Source of the DNA: Gari tellinella
Lineage: Eukaryota; Mollusca; Bivalvia; Cardiida; Psammobiidae
NCBI GenBank assembly: GCA_922989275.2
Contig: OV277864.1
Location: forward strand, 19,169,550-19,233,549
Length of the DNA: 64,000 nucleotides
Direction of reading: 5' to 3'
Shown: piece by piece, positions 33,450 to 43,656 of the stretch
How the letters are laid out: the number at the start of each line of letters is the position of its first letter
Numbering within the stretch: the first letter of the stretch is position 1
Program-made: the position numbers and the translations under genes
The notes under the pieces: model-generated
The model's database searches: none
What the model saw: only the letters and a program-made list of their open reading frames with translations
What the model was told of the DNA's origin: nothing

Positions 33450-33520
33450 GCGTGTGTGTGTGTGTGTGGTTGTGTGTGTGTGTGTGTGTGTTTGTTATGG
33501 TATGGCTGTGTGTGTGTTCT
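33450..33520 (+). repeat. TG microsatellite in retroelement 3'UTR
   Basis: Runs of (TG)n broken by GTTTGT and a TATGGTATGGC spacer. The matching place in the copy at 50942-51409 also holds a simple repeat, so the repeat belongs to the element. Confidence 0.85.
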
Positions 33521-33654
33521 GCTTTAGAGATGGGTGTATTGTTTGTGTTGCGTTTCCTGCTTGAGTCTTCTTTCGTATTTATTTAGCTGAAATTGGTTAA
33601 GAATAATTTCTTCCCTTCTGTAGCGAACACGAGTATGTTTATTATGAAAGAATA

Positions 33655-33931
33655 CATTGGATAAAACGTTATCATTTCCCATTTAAACACAAACGAAACG
33701 CAAACTCCTTGCGATAAAAAGGTACAAATTGACAACTTCTTGTCAATGCAAACTCATTGTGATTAAAAGGTACAGATTGACAACTTCTTGACAATCCTGA
33801 CTATGTTACTTTTTCAATCTGGAATGGCAAACAGTGTTAAGCCTGATTAGACGCCGGATTACCAAATTGTTTGAAATGAATAGAATAATGTCGGCGTTTT
33901 TTATTTTTAAAGAATAGCATCTTCTCCACTG
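33655..33931 (+). mobile_element. MITE-A copy with internal duplication
   Basis: Ends CATTGGATAAAACG and CATCTTCTCCACTG. About 50 bp of the left arm (GCAAACTC, AAAAGGTACA, GACAACTTCTTG) is present twice in tandem. The hairpin's right arm is mostly lost. Confidence 0.85.
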
Positions 33932-33995
33932 TAACACATTCCTACTGTATGAATATACAAGCCTATGAACGGATGACTAGGTCAATAATAAAATG

Positions 33996-34339
33996 CAACG
34001 CTCTCTCTCTCTCTCTCTCTCTCTACGACACCCAATGGGAGACACAGATTACTGTGTGTTGTTCGGAGGGAGTCGTTATAGATAGGGGAAATTAAAACTT
34101 GGCATGACACGGCGTCTGATCTGTATTCAAGCTGTTTGTCACTCGTCGTTATATTTATTCTATAAAAAATTCCACTTATATGTCACTTTATGAGACAAAA
34201 CAGCAGGCAACAATTTAAAGCAAACGATTATGCAGGAGTAAAAGCATTAGACATAATTATCGCGTTAAGGGAATAGCGGTAAGGGTCGTTGTAAGGAGGG
34301 ACTCGTTGTCGGAGAGGTTGTTGTAGATAGGGAACACTG
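33996..34339 (+). mobile_element. MITE-E copy with CT-expanded end
   Basis: The left end CAACGCTCTC expands into (CT)n at 34000-34024 before ACGACACCCAATGGGAGAC. The right end is GTAGATAGGGAACACTG with TA. One hairpin arm is mostly deleted (GGCATGACACGGCGTCTGAT). Confidence 0.87.
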
Positions 34340-34394
34340 TATTTGCAACCCACCAGAATCAAACATTCAGCCGTAGCGATGGGTATAACCGTCT

Positions 34395-34560
34395 TTTACA
34401 TTGTACGTGTAAACAGTACACTTGTCATATGCACACGATTCAGACCAGATCAGAGGGCTCCTGACGACTGTTTGTCATTTGCATTATATTGTTAAAATCA
34501 ATCAAACATATGTAGTCCAAAAAAAGACTTAATTTCATGGGAAATAGGAATTGTCCGGAG
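34395..34560 (-). mobile_element. MITE-D fragment
   Basis: AAACAGTACACTTGTCATAT, CAGACCAGATCAGAGGGCTC and GACTGTTTGTCATTTGCATT, with only one hairpin arm. Confidence 0.6.
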
Positions 34561-34588
34561 TGAATATTGCCTACAACCGCTGAATATT

Positions 34589-34791
34589 ACCCCTTTGCCT
34601 GCTGTTCGCGACTTCGCTGTTCTTTTGCAAATAGTTTTGATCCAAATCAGACGCCGCGCCACGTAGTGTCTAATCTTCCTTACCGTTTGACACTCATCAT
34701 AAGGTTTATTTACTTAAAAAGTGTATACTAATAATAATAAATCAGAGGATAATTTCCACAGAATACGATGCTACAACAGGATAATGGCTAA
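34589..34791 (+). mobile_element. MITE-B-like element
   Basis: ATTACCCCTTTGCCTGCTGT, TTTTGATCCAAATCAGACGC, TTACCGTTTGACACTCATCA and CAGAGGATAATTTCC. Ends worn. Confidence 0.65.
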
Positions 34792-35090
34792 AACAGATGG
34801 GTGTTATTTTCTGCAGATGGTATTACATCAGAGAAACGGTTAAAATTGGTCAAATTAGTCTTTCTTTTCAAACACCTTCTCCTTGGGGACACTTTACAGG
34901 AAATGGCAAACTGAGAAAAAACGGGGACTTGAAAGAAACCACTACGACTGTTGCATTTTAAATTCTTTAGTACACTAAGGGCGATTGTGTGATAACATAG
35001 TCGCATTGCGTTTAATTTTAGTCGAAATCCGTTAACTTCCTAACTTCAATAAAACCAAAGATTTTAAACAACTGTTGTTTACTAGTATTT

Positions 35091-35250
35091 CTCAATTTCA
35101 ATCTGTAGGTATTTTGATTTAAGAAATATTGAAATGAGTGTCAGACGGTTTGGATCGTGATTAGACGCCGCGTTACGCGGTGTCCGATCAGGACCCAGCT
35201 TATTTAAAAAAAAAAACATTGTTTGCTTGGTAAGGCAGTAAAGGGGATTA
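35091..35250 (+). mobile_element. MITE-B hairpin, partial
   Basis: CAGACGGTTTGGATCGTGAT, TAGACGCCGCGTTACGCGG, GTCCGATCAGGACC and an end-like GGTAAGGCAGTAAAGGGG before ATTAAC. Confidence 0.65.
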
Positions 35251-35264
35251 ACATCGTGTTCATA

Positions 35265-35520
35265 CAGTGGAGAATCTGTTATTCTTTCCCGTTTAAACGC
35301 AAACGTACGCAAACGTACGCAAACGCAAAGCACTAAAACGTTGAAAAGTACAACTTTTGGACAATTCTGATAATTCTTGTTTATCTTGGTGGCAAACAGT
35401 TTGGAGCCTGATCAGACGCCGGGTGACCCGGTGTCTGATCTGGCTCCAAACAGTTTGCACTGCAAATAATAGTTTTAGCGTAAACGCGTTTATTGGGAAA
35501 GAATAACAGATTCTCCACTG
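35265..35520 (+). mobile_element. MITE-A copy with extra arm repeat
   Basis: Full length, TA on both sides, 256 bp. The left arm carries one additional 10-bp ACGTACGCAA unit compared with other copies, which accounts for the extra length. Confidence 0.94.
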
Positions 35521-35732
35521 TAGTTATTGATATGAACAAACAAGCCAACTTTGAATACTGCTAAGAGGGAAACAAAATATGTCTGAGGTGTTAAAAAATG
35601 TGACTTTGTACTATGCTTTCATCATTCTTCGAGTTGTCATCTGGCCTTTTATGTGGTAATCTTTGATAGTGTTATAAAATTATGACATCATTGCCCAGTA
35701 GAGATGAAGTGATGCTTTCCAAGTAAAAGCTT

Positions 35733-35822
35733 TTATGTTAAGATAATTATTCCCAGTGTAAACGGGTCGGAGCCGTAAAAGTCGCTGGGTAACACAAAGT
35801 CTGATCATGCTCCAAACATTTT
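35733..35822 (-). mobile_element. MITE-A hairpin fragment
   Basis: CCCAGTGTAAACGGGTCGGAGCC and GTCTGATCATGCTCCAAACA resemble the reverse-orientation MITE-A core. No terminal repeats. Confidence 0.45.
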
Positions 35823-35824
35823 TT

Positions 35825-36210
35825 GATAATCATACCAAATACTACAATGTACTACCAGAGCCTGAAGTCCTACAACACACGTGCTATAAAAGAAACTATT
35901 TAATATATGAGAACTATAATAAAAATGACTTGGTAACATGTTTCTACGTCAATAATTCTGTTTGCAACACGAAGATTCTGGTCATGTGAAGCAAATGGCA
36001 TATCGACAGTAAACAAACCTATAAACTAATGAAATTAAGATCAGTCACGAAGGAGAGGGAACCAATCAAACCGTCACAGTTGGTTAATAAGAGACCGGTT
36101 ATGCCAATCTATTTGTTTTTTCATCGCCTTATCTAGGGATATGAAACGATCATCCTTTGCAATATGGCTTAATTTGAACATTTCCAGATTTCTTTCTACT
36201 ATTGTTTTTT
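35825..36210. other. unassigned stretch
   Basis: A 60-codon frame begins in a MITE-A fragment and is not believable as a gene. Otherwise AT-rich. Confidence 0.35.
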
Positions 36211-36214
36211 TAAT

Positions 36215-36340
36215 AAATATAGTTCGCCTAGGTCGAACATATCCTTACATGTATTTCAAAGCTAAAATATGACTTGGCCACTTTGAAATACAGACAATTT
36301 TATGATTGAGTTTAGCGAGTTCGAGATATCAAAGTTTTAC
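36215..36340 (-). mobile_element. MITE-H, degraded
   Basis: GGTCGAACATATCCTTACAT and AGTTCGAGATATCAAAGTTT before TACTGTA fit a reverse MITE-H with a decayed palindrome. Confidence 0.55.
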
Positions 36341-36512
36341 TGTATTTTTGAATGTCTTTACAGAAAAACTATTGATACGATTTGTAAACAGTGTGTCCTT
36401 TGGTTTTATTTGGGAATGATCTGGAGCGAACATTTTGCAAATATCATTCATAGCGACATTGTTACAGAAGAAATAACATCTTCCTATCAGTTCTGTATAT
36501 TTCCTCAAAGAT

Positions 36513-36750
36513 TTGACGTGATTCTGTCCCGTTTAAATGCAAACGAAACTCAGACGCATTGCAATGAAACAAACAAAAGTACATATTTTCACAATTTCCG
36601 ACTTTTAATTTTAATCTGAGTGGCAAACAGTTTGGAGTCTGATCAAACGCCGGGTAACCGGTGTCTAATCTAGTTCCAAACTGGTTGTGCTGGAAATGAT
36701 AGTTATAGCGTTAACGCGGTTATTGGGAAAATAACAACGTCGTGCCACTG
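36513..36750 (+). mobile_element. diverged MITE-A copy
   Basis: CTGTCCCGTTTAAATGCAAA starts the left arm, and CGTCGTGCCACTG is the right end. The hairpin is GATCAAACGCCGGGTAACCG with mismatches. The first bases of the left end are gone. Confidence 0.82.
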
Positions 36751-36991
36751 TTGGTGTTTTCTCACTAGAGCATTGTGTTTGTTAGCAGGGAAATGAGAGA
36801 CAAGAAGACTTACGAATATAAACGTGACTGTAATACACAAACATATTACCATTGACCACATTATGGACGCATTTGTGCTAACTAATGCAAACTATTTTGA
36901 ACATGATGAAAGTGTAACGTCATATAACACTTTTGACAGTCTGGTCACATTTCCTTAAATATAATGATACTTGCAATAGATATATATATAT

Positions 36992-37145
36992 CAATTCAGA
37001 AATGAATTGATTTTTTCCGGTATTCAAGCCAAATGAACGACAGAAAATTATCGGCAAATACCATGAATCGCGTTATCGGGATTATTTTACTGAACTATTT
37101 TCGTTCATCAAAAGACTTGGCAAAATAGCTGATTTGCAGCAAATA
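36992..37145 (+). repeat. dispersed repeat P, 5' fragment
   Basis: CAGAAATGAATTGATTTTTT, AAATGAACGACAGAAAATTA, ACCATGAATCGCGTTATCGG resemble the first 140 bp of copy 2. Confidence 0.6.
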
Positions 37146-37213
37146 AATACAATAAAAATGTTCATTTAGCATCCCAATGAAACCTACATTATGATTAAAA
37201 AAGAAAATAGATT

Positions 37214-37281
37214 CTGCATCGGGCGGGATTCGAACCCTAGGTCGAAACTGTTGACATACCCATTATGCTACGGTGACATAT
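37214..37281 (-). pseudogene. tRNA-like sequence (degenerate tRNA or SINE head)
   Basis: The minus strand has TAGCATAATGGGTATGT (A-box and D-arm-like) and GGGTTCGAATCCCGCC (B-box and T-arm). Only about 16 bases lie between the arms, which is too few for an anticodon arm plus variable loop. It is not a working tRNA as read. Confidence 0.5.
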
Positions 37282-37299
37282 ATATTTTAATCTCGGTTT

Positions 37300-37492
37300 A
37301 AGATGTACATAAACTTTGCGTACGTATGCATTTTCTAAGACAAACAGCAAATACATGTGGTAACAACTAATGACCTCTCTATTGATATGTATGTTTTCTA
37401 TTTGTATAAATGTTAATGCTGTCCATGGTAGTGGGTGGACCTTATACAGATATCGATAGATAGATTTCAATAAAGTTTCAAAGTTTCAAACC
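37300..37492 (+). mobile_element. retroelement 3' end with TTTCAAAG tail repeats
   Basis: The stretch ends TTTCAATAAAGTTTCAAAG followed by TTTCAAAC, a polyadenylation-like signal followed by short tandem units. GCTGTCCATGGTAGTGGGTG lies just upstream. It is read as the 3' terminus of a 5'-truncated LINE. Confidence 0.5.
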
Positions 37493-37494
37493 CA

Positions 37495-38270
37495 ATATAA
37501 TTATCTTAGATAAAGCTCTTGTATTTTAATAAAAAATCCAGTTAACAAATACATACCTATCAACTATTTCTTTTCTCATATAAATCTTTGCTGTTATGGA
37601 TCATTCTACAGTCGTTTCCCATTATGTCTTCTAGTGAGTTTAAACATAAAAAGATGTTCTATGTCATGGCACATTTCGACATGAACAGTGCGTGAATCAG
37701 AAAAAGAAACTATTCCAAAACAATGCACGACTTTGAAATGCCACGCGAAAACTGACAATTTTAAATTTTATGTTATGAGTTGAGCGTTAAGTATGTCCGA
37801 TTTGAGTTGAAATGTATAACTTGTCAAATTTGAATCGCATACTGTTTTATTTTATTGTCATTACCTAACCATGAGCGTTGTGTTTAGTCATTTGTCTTCT
37901 GTGTAAGATTAACTAAGAAACATCGCGTACTTCGGTCCCTCGTCAGCGGTTGTTATTTTTATGTGAGAATTGTCACAAAAAGTATGTAAAACTATCAATT
38001 AGAAAAGATAAAATCATTTAAGGACTGGAAAACTACGAAACATATGTAATTTGCTCGACAATCCTCATTGTAACTGGTTTGGTCGTCAATGCACAAAACA
38101 AATCAGTCCTATCGCATGTAATGACATCTGCAGCGTAAGGGAAACACTCCAATTTTAAACTTAATTATATGGTATGAAGATGCCACGGCATTTCTTTCGA
38201 TTTAAGTTTATCTAATTCTTACTAAAATACTTTATGATAGAATGATCCATATGTTTGACCACCAACTTAA
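37495..38270. other. unassigned stretch
   Basis: No repeat shared with the rest of the window was found by eye, and no coding signal. A candidate for unique host DNA. Confidence 0.35.
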
Positions 38271-38274
38271 AGGT

Positions 38275-38487
38275 TGTGATCAAACTAGTATTCCCATTGC
38301 AGTCAGTTAAGGGCTAGACCAGACTCCGGGTTGTTCACCGGCGTCTAATTTGGCTCAATACCGTTTACCACGGAAAATAAAAAATGACATATACAAGCTT
38401 TAAAAACCGTCATTGTTTCACATTTAGGCGCCTGGTGTTAGAGGTTCATTTCGTTTAAACAGAGACAGAATACTGTCGTCTCCACTA
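38275..38487 (-). mobile_element. degraded MITE-A copy
   Basis: CCAGACTCCGGGTTGTTCAC, CGGCGTCTAATTTGGCTC and CATTTCGTTTAAACAGAGAC, ending CGTCTCCACTA. The left arm is eroded. Confidence 0.72.
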
Positions 38488-38489
38488 TA

Positions 38490-39240
38490 TGTGTTTTCAT
38501 AGCATAATGTTTGTAGAAGTAATAACGAAGGGGATGATTAAGTATGGCACGTGTCATTATATCAGATTAAATACAGGTTAGGTTATAACAAATTTATACT
38601 AGTGCATATTTCATAGCTGCTGATTCCTTTAATTAAGCACGGTTAATTTCACAGATACGAGCATTTGTACATCTTCACCTAATATAAAACCCCACAAAAC
38701 ACCAATATAAGTCAATTGATTCTCACAACATAGTTAAGAGGGAAAAAACAGATGGTGTTTTTGCAAACGAAAAAGATGAGAAAAAAAGAAAATAATTGAC
38801 ATTATGATGTCATTAAAAAAAGTGACGGATGTGAAAACCTCCTCAAGAAAAAAACATGGAATCTTAGTTGTTTTTAAAACAAAACATATTCTAACACGGA
38901 GGTAATGTTTCGCTAAACTTAGCGCCAAATATTTTACATACATGTACAATGCAAACAGGATGATAAAGAACGCCGTATAAGTACGACCAGTTGACCGAGG
39001 GGTTAGAAGAGACTTAATTTGCTGTGCCTTCTCAGCATGGGTTCAACAGCTGCTTGTCAAATGACATGTCTCTCTCAAGTCCCCCTCTCAACTCCATACA
39101 CAAAAAACATCGTTAAATATGATCCCTTGTGATTAGTATATCAACGCTACCAAACAACAGTGTTCTGACCAAATTGAATTCATAGCTCTTAAACAAGTTA
39201 ACGGTTATGTATTCCGGCCGCAATCGGCTTCGAAATTGAT
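38490..39240. other. unassigned stretch
   Basis: AT-rich with A-runs (38750-38830). A 98-codon minus-strand frame (39113-39409) overlaps the inverted repeat and has no motif I know. Confidence 0.35.
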
Positions 39241-39245
39241 AGGTA

Positions 39246-39592
39246 AATTCGCGGCTTTCATCCTTGCAAGCTTGTTTGACCACCGATTTCCATAAACTTA
39301 CATTTACATGTACCAAATATACCATCAGACGAAATAACGTGTACTTTACCCTGTTACTATATGCAATATCGTTAAACACAAGGCAATGACCTCCGCCAAA
39401 GTCAAGCATGTAAATAGGTTGTTTAAGTGTTATTTAGATTTCCATAAATGTTATGCGACCGGTAAACGGCCTCAACAACCAGTTATATGGTGTTCGGACT
39501 TACATTATACCGTACAGCTAGTTATAACCTCAGGGTTTGACGTTCATGGAAATCGGTGATCAAACAAGCTTTGCCAGGACGAAAATCGCGAA
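39246..39592. repeat. imperfect 46-bp inverted repeat with 250-bp spacer
   Basis: TTCGCGGCTTTCATCCTTGC, AAGCTTGTTTGACCACCGAT, TTCCAT (39249-39294) pairs with ATGGAAATCGGTGATCAAAC, AAGCTTTGCCAGGACGAAAA, TCGCGAA (39545-39592). It could be inverted ends of an unknown element or an inverted duplication. Confidence 0.75.
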
Positions 39593-39837
39593 TGCGACCA
39601 CCGATTTCGTTACGGGTGTGTGGAAGTGGAGGGTGAGGGGTGGGGGACTAGAGAGATACATGCCATAACATGCAACGATCACCTGTGATGGGTTCGAATA
39701 ACGTCTACTCCAGTAACTTATGTTGTTCCAAGACATATATGTCGGATGTGAATTTTTCTGGTACATCGTTTGTCGGCATTAGACGACCTCACTGGTATAC
39801 TTAATAAACATATTTGTAAATGTTTTTCCTGCCCGCG

Positions 39838-40065
39838 TGAATGAAACTAAATGCAAATGCATGCTATGTAGTAAAATGGCAAAAATAAAATAAGTTTCTT
39901 CTCCTTAAATAAGTTTGACATATTTTAATCTGAGTAGCAAACGGTGTGGGACATTATCATACACTGTGTTACCTGTTGTCAGTGTGGGTTGGATCCAAAC
40001 AGTTTGGAATAGAGGTAACTATTTTAGCACCAACCTATTTTAGGAAGAACATCATCTTCTTAACT
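39838..40065 (+). mobile_element. strongly degraded MITE-A copy
   Basis: AATCTGAGTAGCAAACGG, GGATCCAAACAGTTTGGAAT and ATCATCTTCTTAACTG keep the order seen in MITE-A. The hairpin no longer pairs. Confidence 0.5.
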
Positions 40066-40067
40066 GT

Positions 40068-40180
40068 ACAGTCGAACTTCGATATCTCGCACTCGGTTAT
40101 GTCGAACATACCCGTAGCACAAAATTAAAACGCGGCTAATCTGCGTTTTAACTTTGAATAACGGGTATGTTCACCTATAC
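40068..40180 (+). mobile_element. MITE-H, left part
   Basis: TACAGTCGAACTTCGATATC, GTCGAACATACCCGTAGCAC, then AACGCGGCTAATCTGCGTTT pairing. The right end is missing. Confidence 0.7.
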
Positions 40181-40474
40181 AATGTACCAAGCTTGAAGTA
40201 AGGCAAACTCTTGCATCCTGTAGTTTTAATAACAGATATTATCAGTCAGTTATAGGATCCCAGAGGAAAGTTTTGCCAATAATTTTGACAGCTCTGGAAT
40301 TATGATACCGAGACTTATCCGAGTTTTGTAAAGGTTATTGGGCCGCTGTATCATTGACGTTTCGTGGCACTCAGAAACATATTCAGAAATTACCCAAATA
40401 CGTGTACGGTAAATTCACTCAGTTACGACCAGTTAATGTTTCCAAGTTATAGGTACATGTAGGTGGCTGCTTAA

Positions 40475-40718
40475 TCATTTACTGCATAGTTTATTTCTAG
40501 AATTTAAATAGGTGACTACTTAAAGCAGGTTATAAGTAAAGCATTATGCGCCTTAATGCGCATTTCTGCTTTACTTTCAACCAGCTTTAGGCCAACACCT
40601 GCTAGAATAAATCAAATATTCCTTATGATACATTTTCATGACTGCATAATTTGGAACTATTTTTTTCAGTGGAGGAATTAACTGAATGCGCTAAAAGTCG
40701 CTTCCATATGGGGAAGGG
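40475..40718 (+). mobile_element. MITE-F copy
   Basis: TTAA on both sides (40471-40474, 40719-40722). Hairpin GCATTATGCGCCTTAATGCG with its complement, then CATTTTCATGACTGCATAAT. Confidence 0.9.
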
Positions 40719-40726
40719 TTAAATCA

Positions 40727-40857
40727 AGGTGATAGTAAAGCAACACACTCCTATAAAAGTTTTGTGCTTTACTGTTGTATTGATGTATGGTGCCACCTGT
40801 TTTAAATTACTATCAACCACCCTACAAGTATGTGGTCGAATAAGAGAAATTTTACTG
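40727..40857 (+). mobile_element. MITE-G right part
   Basis: AAGGTGATAGTAAAGCAACA and its complement, GCCACCTGTTTTAAATTAC, ending TAAGAGAAATTTTACTG with TA. It follows MITE-F directly. Confidence 0.7.
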
Positions 40858-40859
40858 TA

Positions 40860-41540
40860 TATATACACAAAACTGCAGTATGTACTGTTATCTGCCCAGC
40901 TTCAACAGTAGAGCGTCCAAGAACTGTATCGGAGAACAGCAACGTTAACCGATGCAAACAATCCTAACATTCTCCAATACTCTCTAAAAAATAACTCATT
41001 GCGCCCCCATGTTTATTTCCTTTTCAAGGTTACGAACGAATTATGTACGAATCGGGAAAAACACACGCAAAAATGTACTAATCAACTGAAATGCATCAAA
41101 TTTACCGCATATAAAAATAAGTGTTCGTTGCTTAGGTGTAAGCTGCTTTGTTTGATACATTAAGTATCGGAAAATGTTAGTTAATTGATGAGAAATTAAC
41201 TCTTGACTGTTCGCTGTTGTTTATAAACTCATTTGATCGCCATTTTGTTTTTATTGTTCGCGTTGGCACACTACCTCTTAGGCCGTTCGTGCCGTTCGCA
41301 ATCGACATAGTGCAAACAGGCGGTTTTCGTTAAATCGTTACGCTTTTGAGGCTATCGACGCGGAACTGAACACATTACTGAAGTATATACATGTAATATA
41401 AAACGTTGTTGTCCAATTGTTGTAGTATATGAGTAAGATGTTTTTCGAACCAAAATGTATTCATTTTTGCTAAGACAATACTGTCAGTTACTAACTTCTT
41501 GGAGCGTGATCAGACGTGCGTTCTCAGCAATTCAAACTTT
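40860..41540. other. unassigned stretch
   Basis: No mobile ends recognised. TAGGCCGTTCGTGCCGTTCG (41280-41299) is a short direct repeat. No ORF of note. Confidence 0.35.
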
Positions 41541-41544
41541 CTTT

Positions 41545-41705
41545 ACACTTTCATTCTCAATGACGCAATAAAGCGCATTTGCAAACGGCATCTGGTCAGG
41601 ATCAAAACTGTTTGGCACTTGTTTTGAAATTACGTCAGTTATACTGCCTTAAATCGAACTTTGAAACGATATTGCAAACACTTTGGATCCTGATCAGATG
41701 CCGCG
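41545..41705 (+). mobile_element. MITE-B, rearranged
   Basis: TTACACTTTCATTCTCAATG, CATCTGGTCAGGATCAAAAC and CTTTGAAACGATATTGC. One hairpin arm only, followed by a second half-hairpin ACTTTGGATCCTGATCAGAT. Confidence 0.68.
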
Positions 41706-41837
41706 TTACGTACATGTATCATATCCTTACATGTACATGTATCTCTTCGTGACATCTGAGATTGGAAATAAAAGTAGATGACGTTATTGTAGAGTAATAG
41801 GTAATAAATACATTTTCTGCAATATTTGTTGTTCTTC

Positions 41838-42026
41838 TTTAAGACACAGACACAGACAATTTGTTGACAATTCTGACTATTTATTTTAATCTGTGTGGCA
41901 AACAGTTTGGAGCCTGATCAGACGCCGGGTGACCCGGCGTCTGATCTGGCTCCAGACTGTTTGCAATGGAAATAATAGTTTTAGTGTAAACGCGTTTATT
42001 GGGAAAGAATAACGTTTTATCCACTG
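41838..42026 (+). mobile_element. MITE-A copy, left end missing
   Basis: The hairpin (GACGCCGGGTGACCCGGCGT), right arm and right end CGTTTTATCCACTG with TA are well kept. The left 60 bp are replaced by ACAGACACAGACA repeats. Confidence 0.87.
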
Positions 42027-42144
42027 TATGAGCAATACACGTAATCCACAACATTTAGCAAGCTATTCAGTTTAGATGTCGCCTACAACATATTGATGTC
42101 AGTAGCAAATCAAGAGTAAATTAAACAGTTATTTCATCCGAAGT

Positions 42145-42230
42145 ATCAGAATGTCAAACAGTGTGATTGAGTTGAGACGACAAGTTACGCGGATCTGTGT
42201 CCACACTGTTTGCACTAGTTGTCATTAGTT
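42145..42230 (+). repeat. class I-like hairpin, isolated
   Basis: GTCAAACAGTGTGATTGAGT and GATCTGTGTCCACACTGTTT pair at the base around a changed tip (GACAAGTTACGCG). No element ends are seen. Confidence 0.6.
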
Positions 42231-42384
42231 CGACAATTCGCGTATTTTGCGAAAGATTTATGTTTTATTTTAAGTATAGGCTAACGTTTCTACATTTATA
42301 AATTTGTTGGTAAAGATTATAGCGCTGGCTTAGAATTCTACTAAAGTCTAAATTTTGAAGACTGAATTTACTACAAAACCATGT

Positions 42385-42631
42385 ACAGTGGATAATGTGT
42401 TATTATTTCCCAATAAACGCGTTTATGCTAAAACTATAATTTCCCATACAAACAGTTTGGAGCCAGATCAGACGCCGGGTAACCCGGCGTCTGATCAGGC
42501 TCCAAACTGTTTGCCACCAAGATAAACATGAATTATCAGAATTTCCCAAAAGTTGTACTTTTCTACGTTTTAGTGTTTTACGTTTGCGTACGTTTGCGTT
42601 TAAACGGGAAAGAATAACAGATTCTCCACTG
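42385..42631 (-). mobile_element. MITE-A copy
   Basis: Full length, TA on both sides, perfect hairpin tip GACGCCGGGTAACCCGGCGT. Confidence 0.94.
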
Positions 42632-42639
42632 TACAGTGA

Positions 42640-43100
42640 ACATAAAGTTATTTAAATGACCAGTTTGGTCTTCTCAGGCATATAATTTTCCAGCTGTTAT
42701 ACATGAATTGTATTTACTTATATTATATGTTAGCCGGTTACTTGGGATACTGACGAAATAAAAGCTAAAGTAAAACATCTCTGTATAATTGTGTCCTTAG
42801 AATGTGGGAAATAGATACATACACGTATCTGAAAACCGAGCTTCTGAAAATTAGAACCATTTAAAATCCAGACAAATGTGTTTTGCTTGCTACATTTGTA
42901 AGCCAACTGTCAAAATATCTATTATTATGTACAAGTGTTACATGTAAGTATTTATAGGACATTGGATTGCAAAATGAGTGGCAACAGCAGCACACCTCTC
43001 AGGGAATATTTGTTCTGAAATGATGTTCTGATTTAAGCTTCCCATGTGTCAAACGACTGGTATTCTAATTGTTCAAATCTTGTCCATATCTTCATAAATC
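42640..43100. other. unassigned stretch
   Basis: Nothing recognised apart from general AT richness. Confidence 0.35.
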
Positions 43101-43104
43101 GGGA

Positions 43105-43320
43105 ACCATTTTAACATTGTAACTGTCATTATGGCGCCATTTACTGCAGTGATATCGTCTGTTGCAATTTTTGACTGCTTTCTGGATAAAAAAAAATGTT
43201 CACTTGTGTTAACTTACACATGTATGAAACATAGATATTAGTGTGAAACATTTTGGATCATGATCATACGTCATGTTACTCGGCATCTTGTCATTATTCA
43301 AACAGTTTGCAATAGCAAGT
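43105..43320 (-). mobile_element. degraded MITE-B-like element
   Basis: ATATCGTCTGTTGCAATTTT, AACATTTTGGATCATGATCA and TCATTATTCAAACAGTTTGC. The MITE-A copy at 43327 is at its border. Confidence 0.5.
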
Positions 43321-43326
43321 GTTGTA

Positions 43327-43572
43327 CAGTGGAGAAAACGTTATTCTTTCCCAATAAACGCGTTTACGCTAAAACTATTTTTTCGATTGCAAACAGTTTG
43401 GAGCCAGATCAGACGCCGGGTAACCCGGCGTCTGATCAGGCTCCAAACTGTTTGCCACCAAGATAAGCATGAATTATCAGAATTGTCTAAAAAAAGATAT
43501 TTTCTACATTTTAGTGCTTTGCGTTTGCGTACGTTTGCGTTTAAACGGGAAAGAATAACAGATTATCCACTG
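43327..43572 (-). mobile_element. MITE-A copy
   Basis: Full length, TA on both sides, intact hairpin. The two ends belong to different subtypes (GAGAAAACG left, CAGATTATCC right). Confidence 0.94.
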
Positions 43573-43656
43573 TAAGGGATTGGCAGTGTAACGGTTTAAC
43601 CGATATACATGTATTTACTCTGTCCGAAATATTGGCTTTTAAAGTTTTGACTGCTA

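Larger units (their letters stand above)
32442..33585 (+). mobile_element. 3' fragment of a second retroelement (RT C-terminal region plus 3'UTR)
   Basis: An open frame from about 32442 to 32908 encodes GDVPRSTSYGVYISQLIRF, then LLKQGYRFHKLRKTFSKF, HPEFYGDVIYRLRKI and a stop. I recall this pattern as the region after the reverse transcriptase in a retroelement protein common in marine invertebrates, but the catalytic RT is absent here and I do not name the clade. About 675 bp of 3' sequence follows, with GGGCGCCCCTAAACCCAGG, TGCTACTGACCGTACCAAGG, a TG microsatellite (33450-33520) and a TATTTATTTA end. A second 3' end at 50942-51409 has the same features. The 5' side starts inside a MITE-A hairpin, so this is a 5'-truncated insertion. 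Confidence 0.8.
32264..33653 (+). mobile_element. decayed MITE-A copy split by retroelement
   Basis: The left half at 32264-32441 keeps CAGTGGGGAAGAACA, AAACGCAGACGCAACAC and CGTAAACTGTTTGCA. The right half, after the retroelement, may be TAGCGAACACGAGT and GTTTATTATGAAAGAATA (33622-33653), which then abuts the next MITE-A copy. The right-half assignment is an inference. Confidence 0.6.

Noticed and set aside
37214..37281. Functional tRNA gene
   Set aside because: A and B boxes are present, but too few bases lie between the arms for an anticodon arm.
39113..39409. 98-codon minus-strand frame as a gene
   Set aside because: No known motif, it overlaps an inverted repeat, and such lengths arise by chance in 64 kb.
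43260..43575. 60-136-codon frames at MITE-A copies (strings like FPNKRVYAKTI) as a protein family
   Set aside because: They occur on both strands and in more than one frame of the same repeats and stop at element ends, so they are by-products of the repeat.
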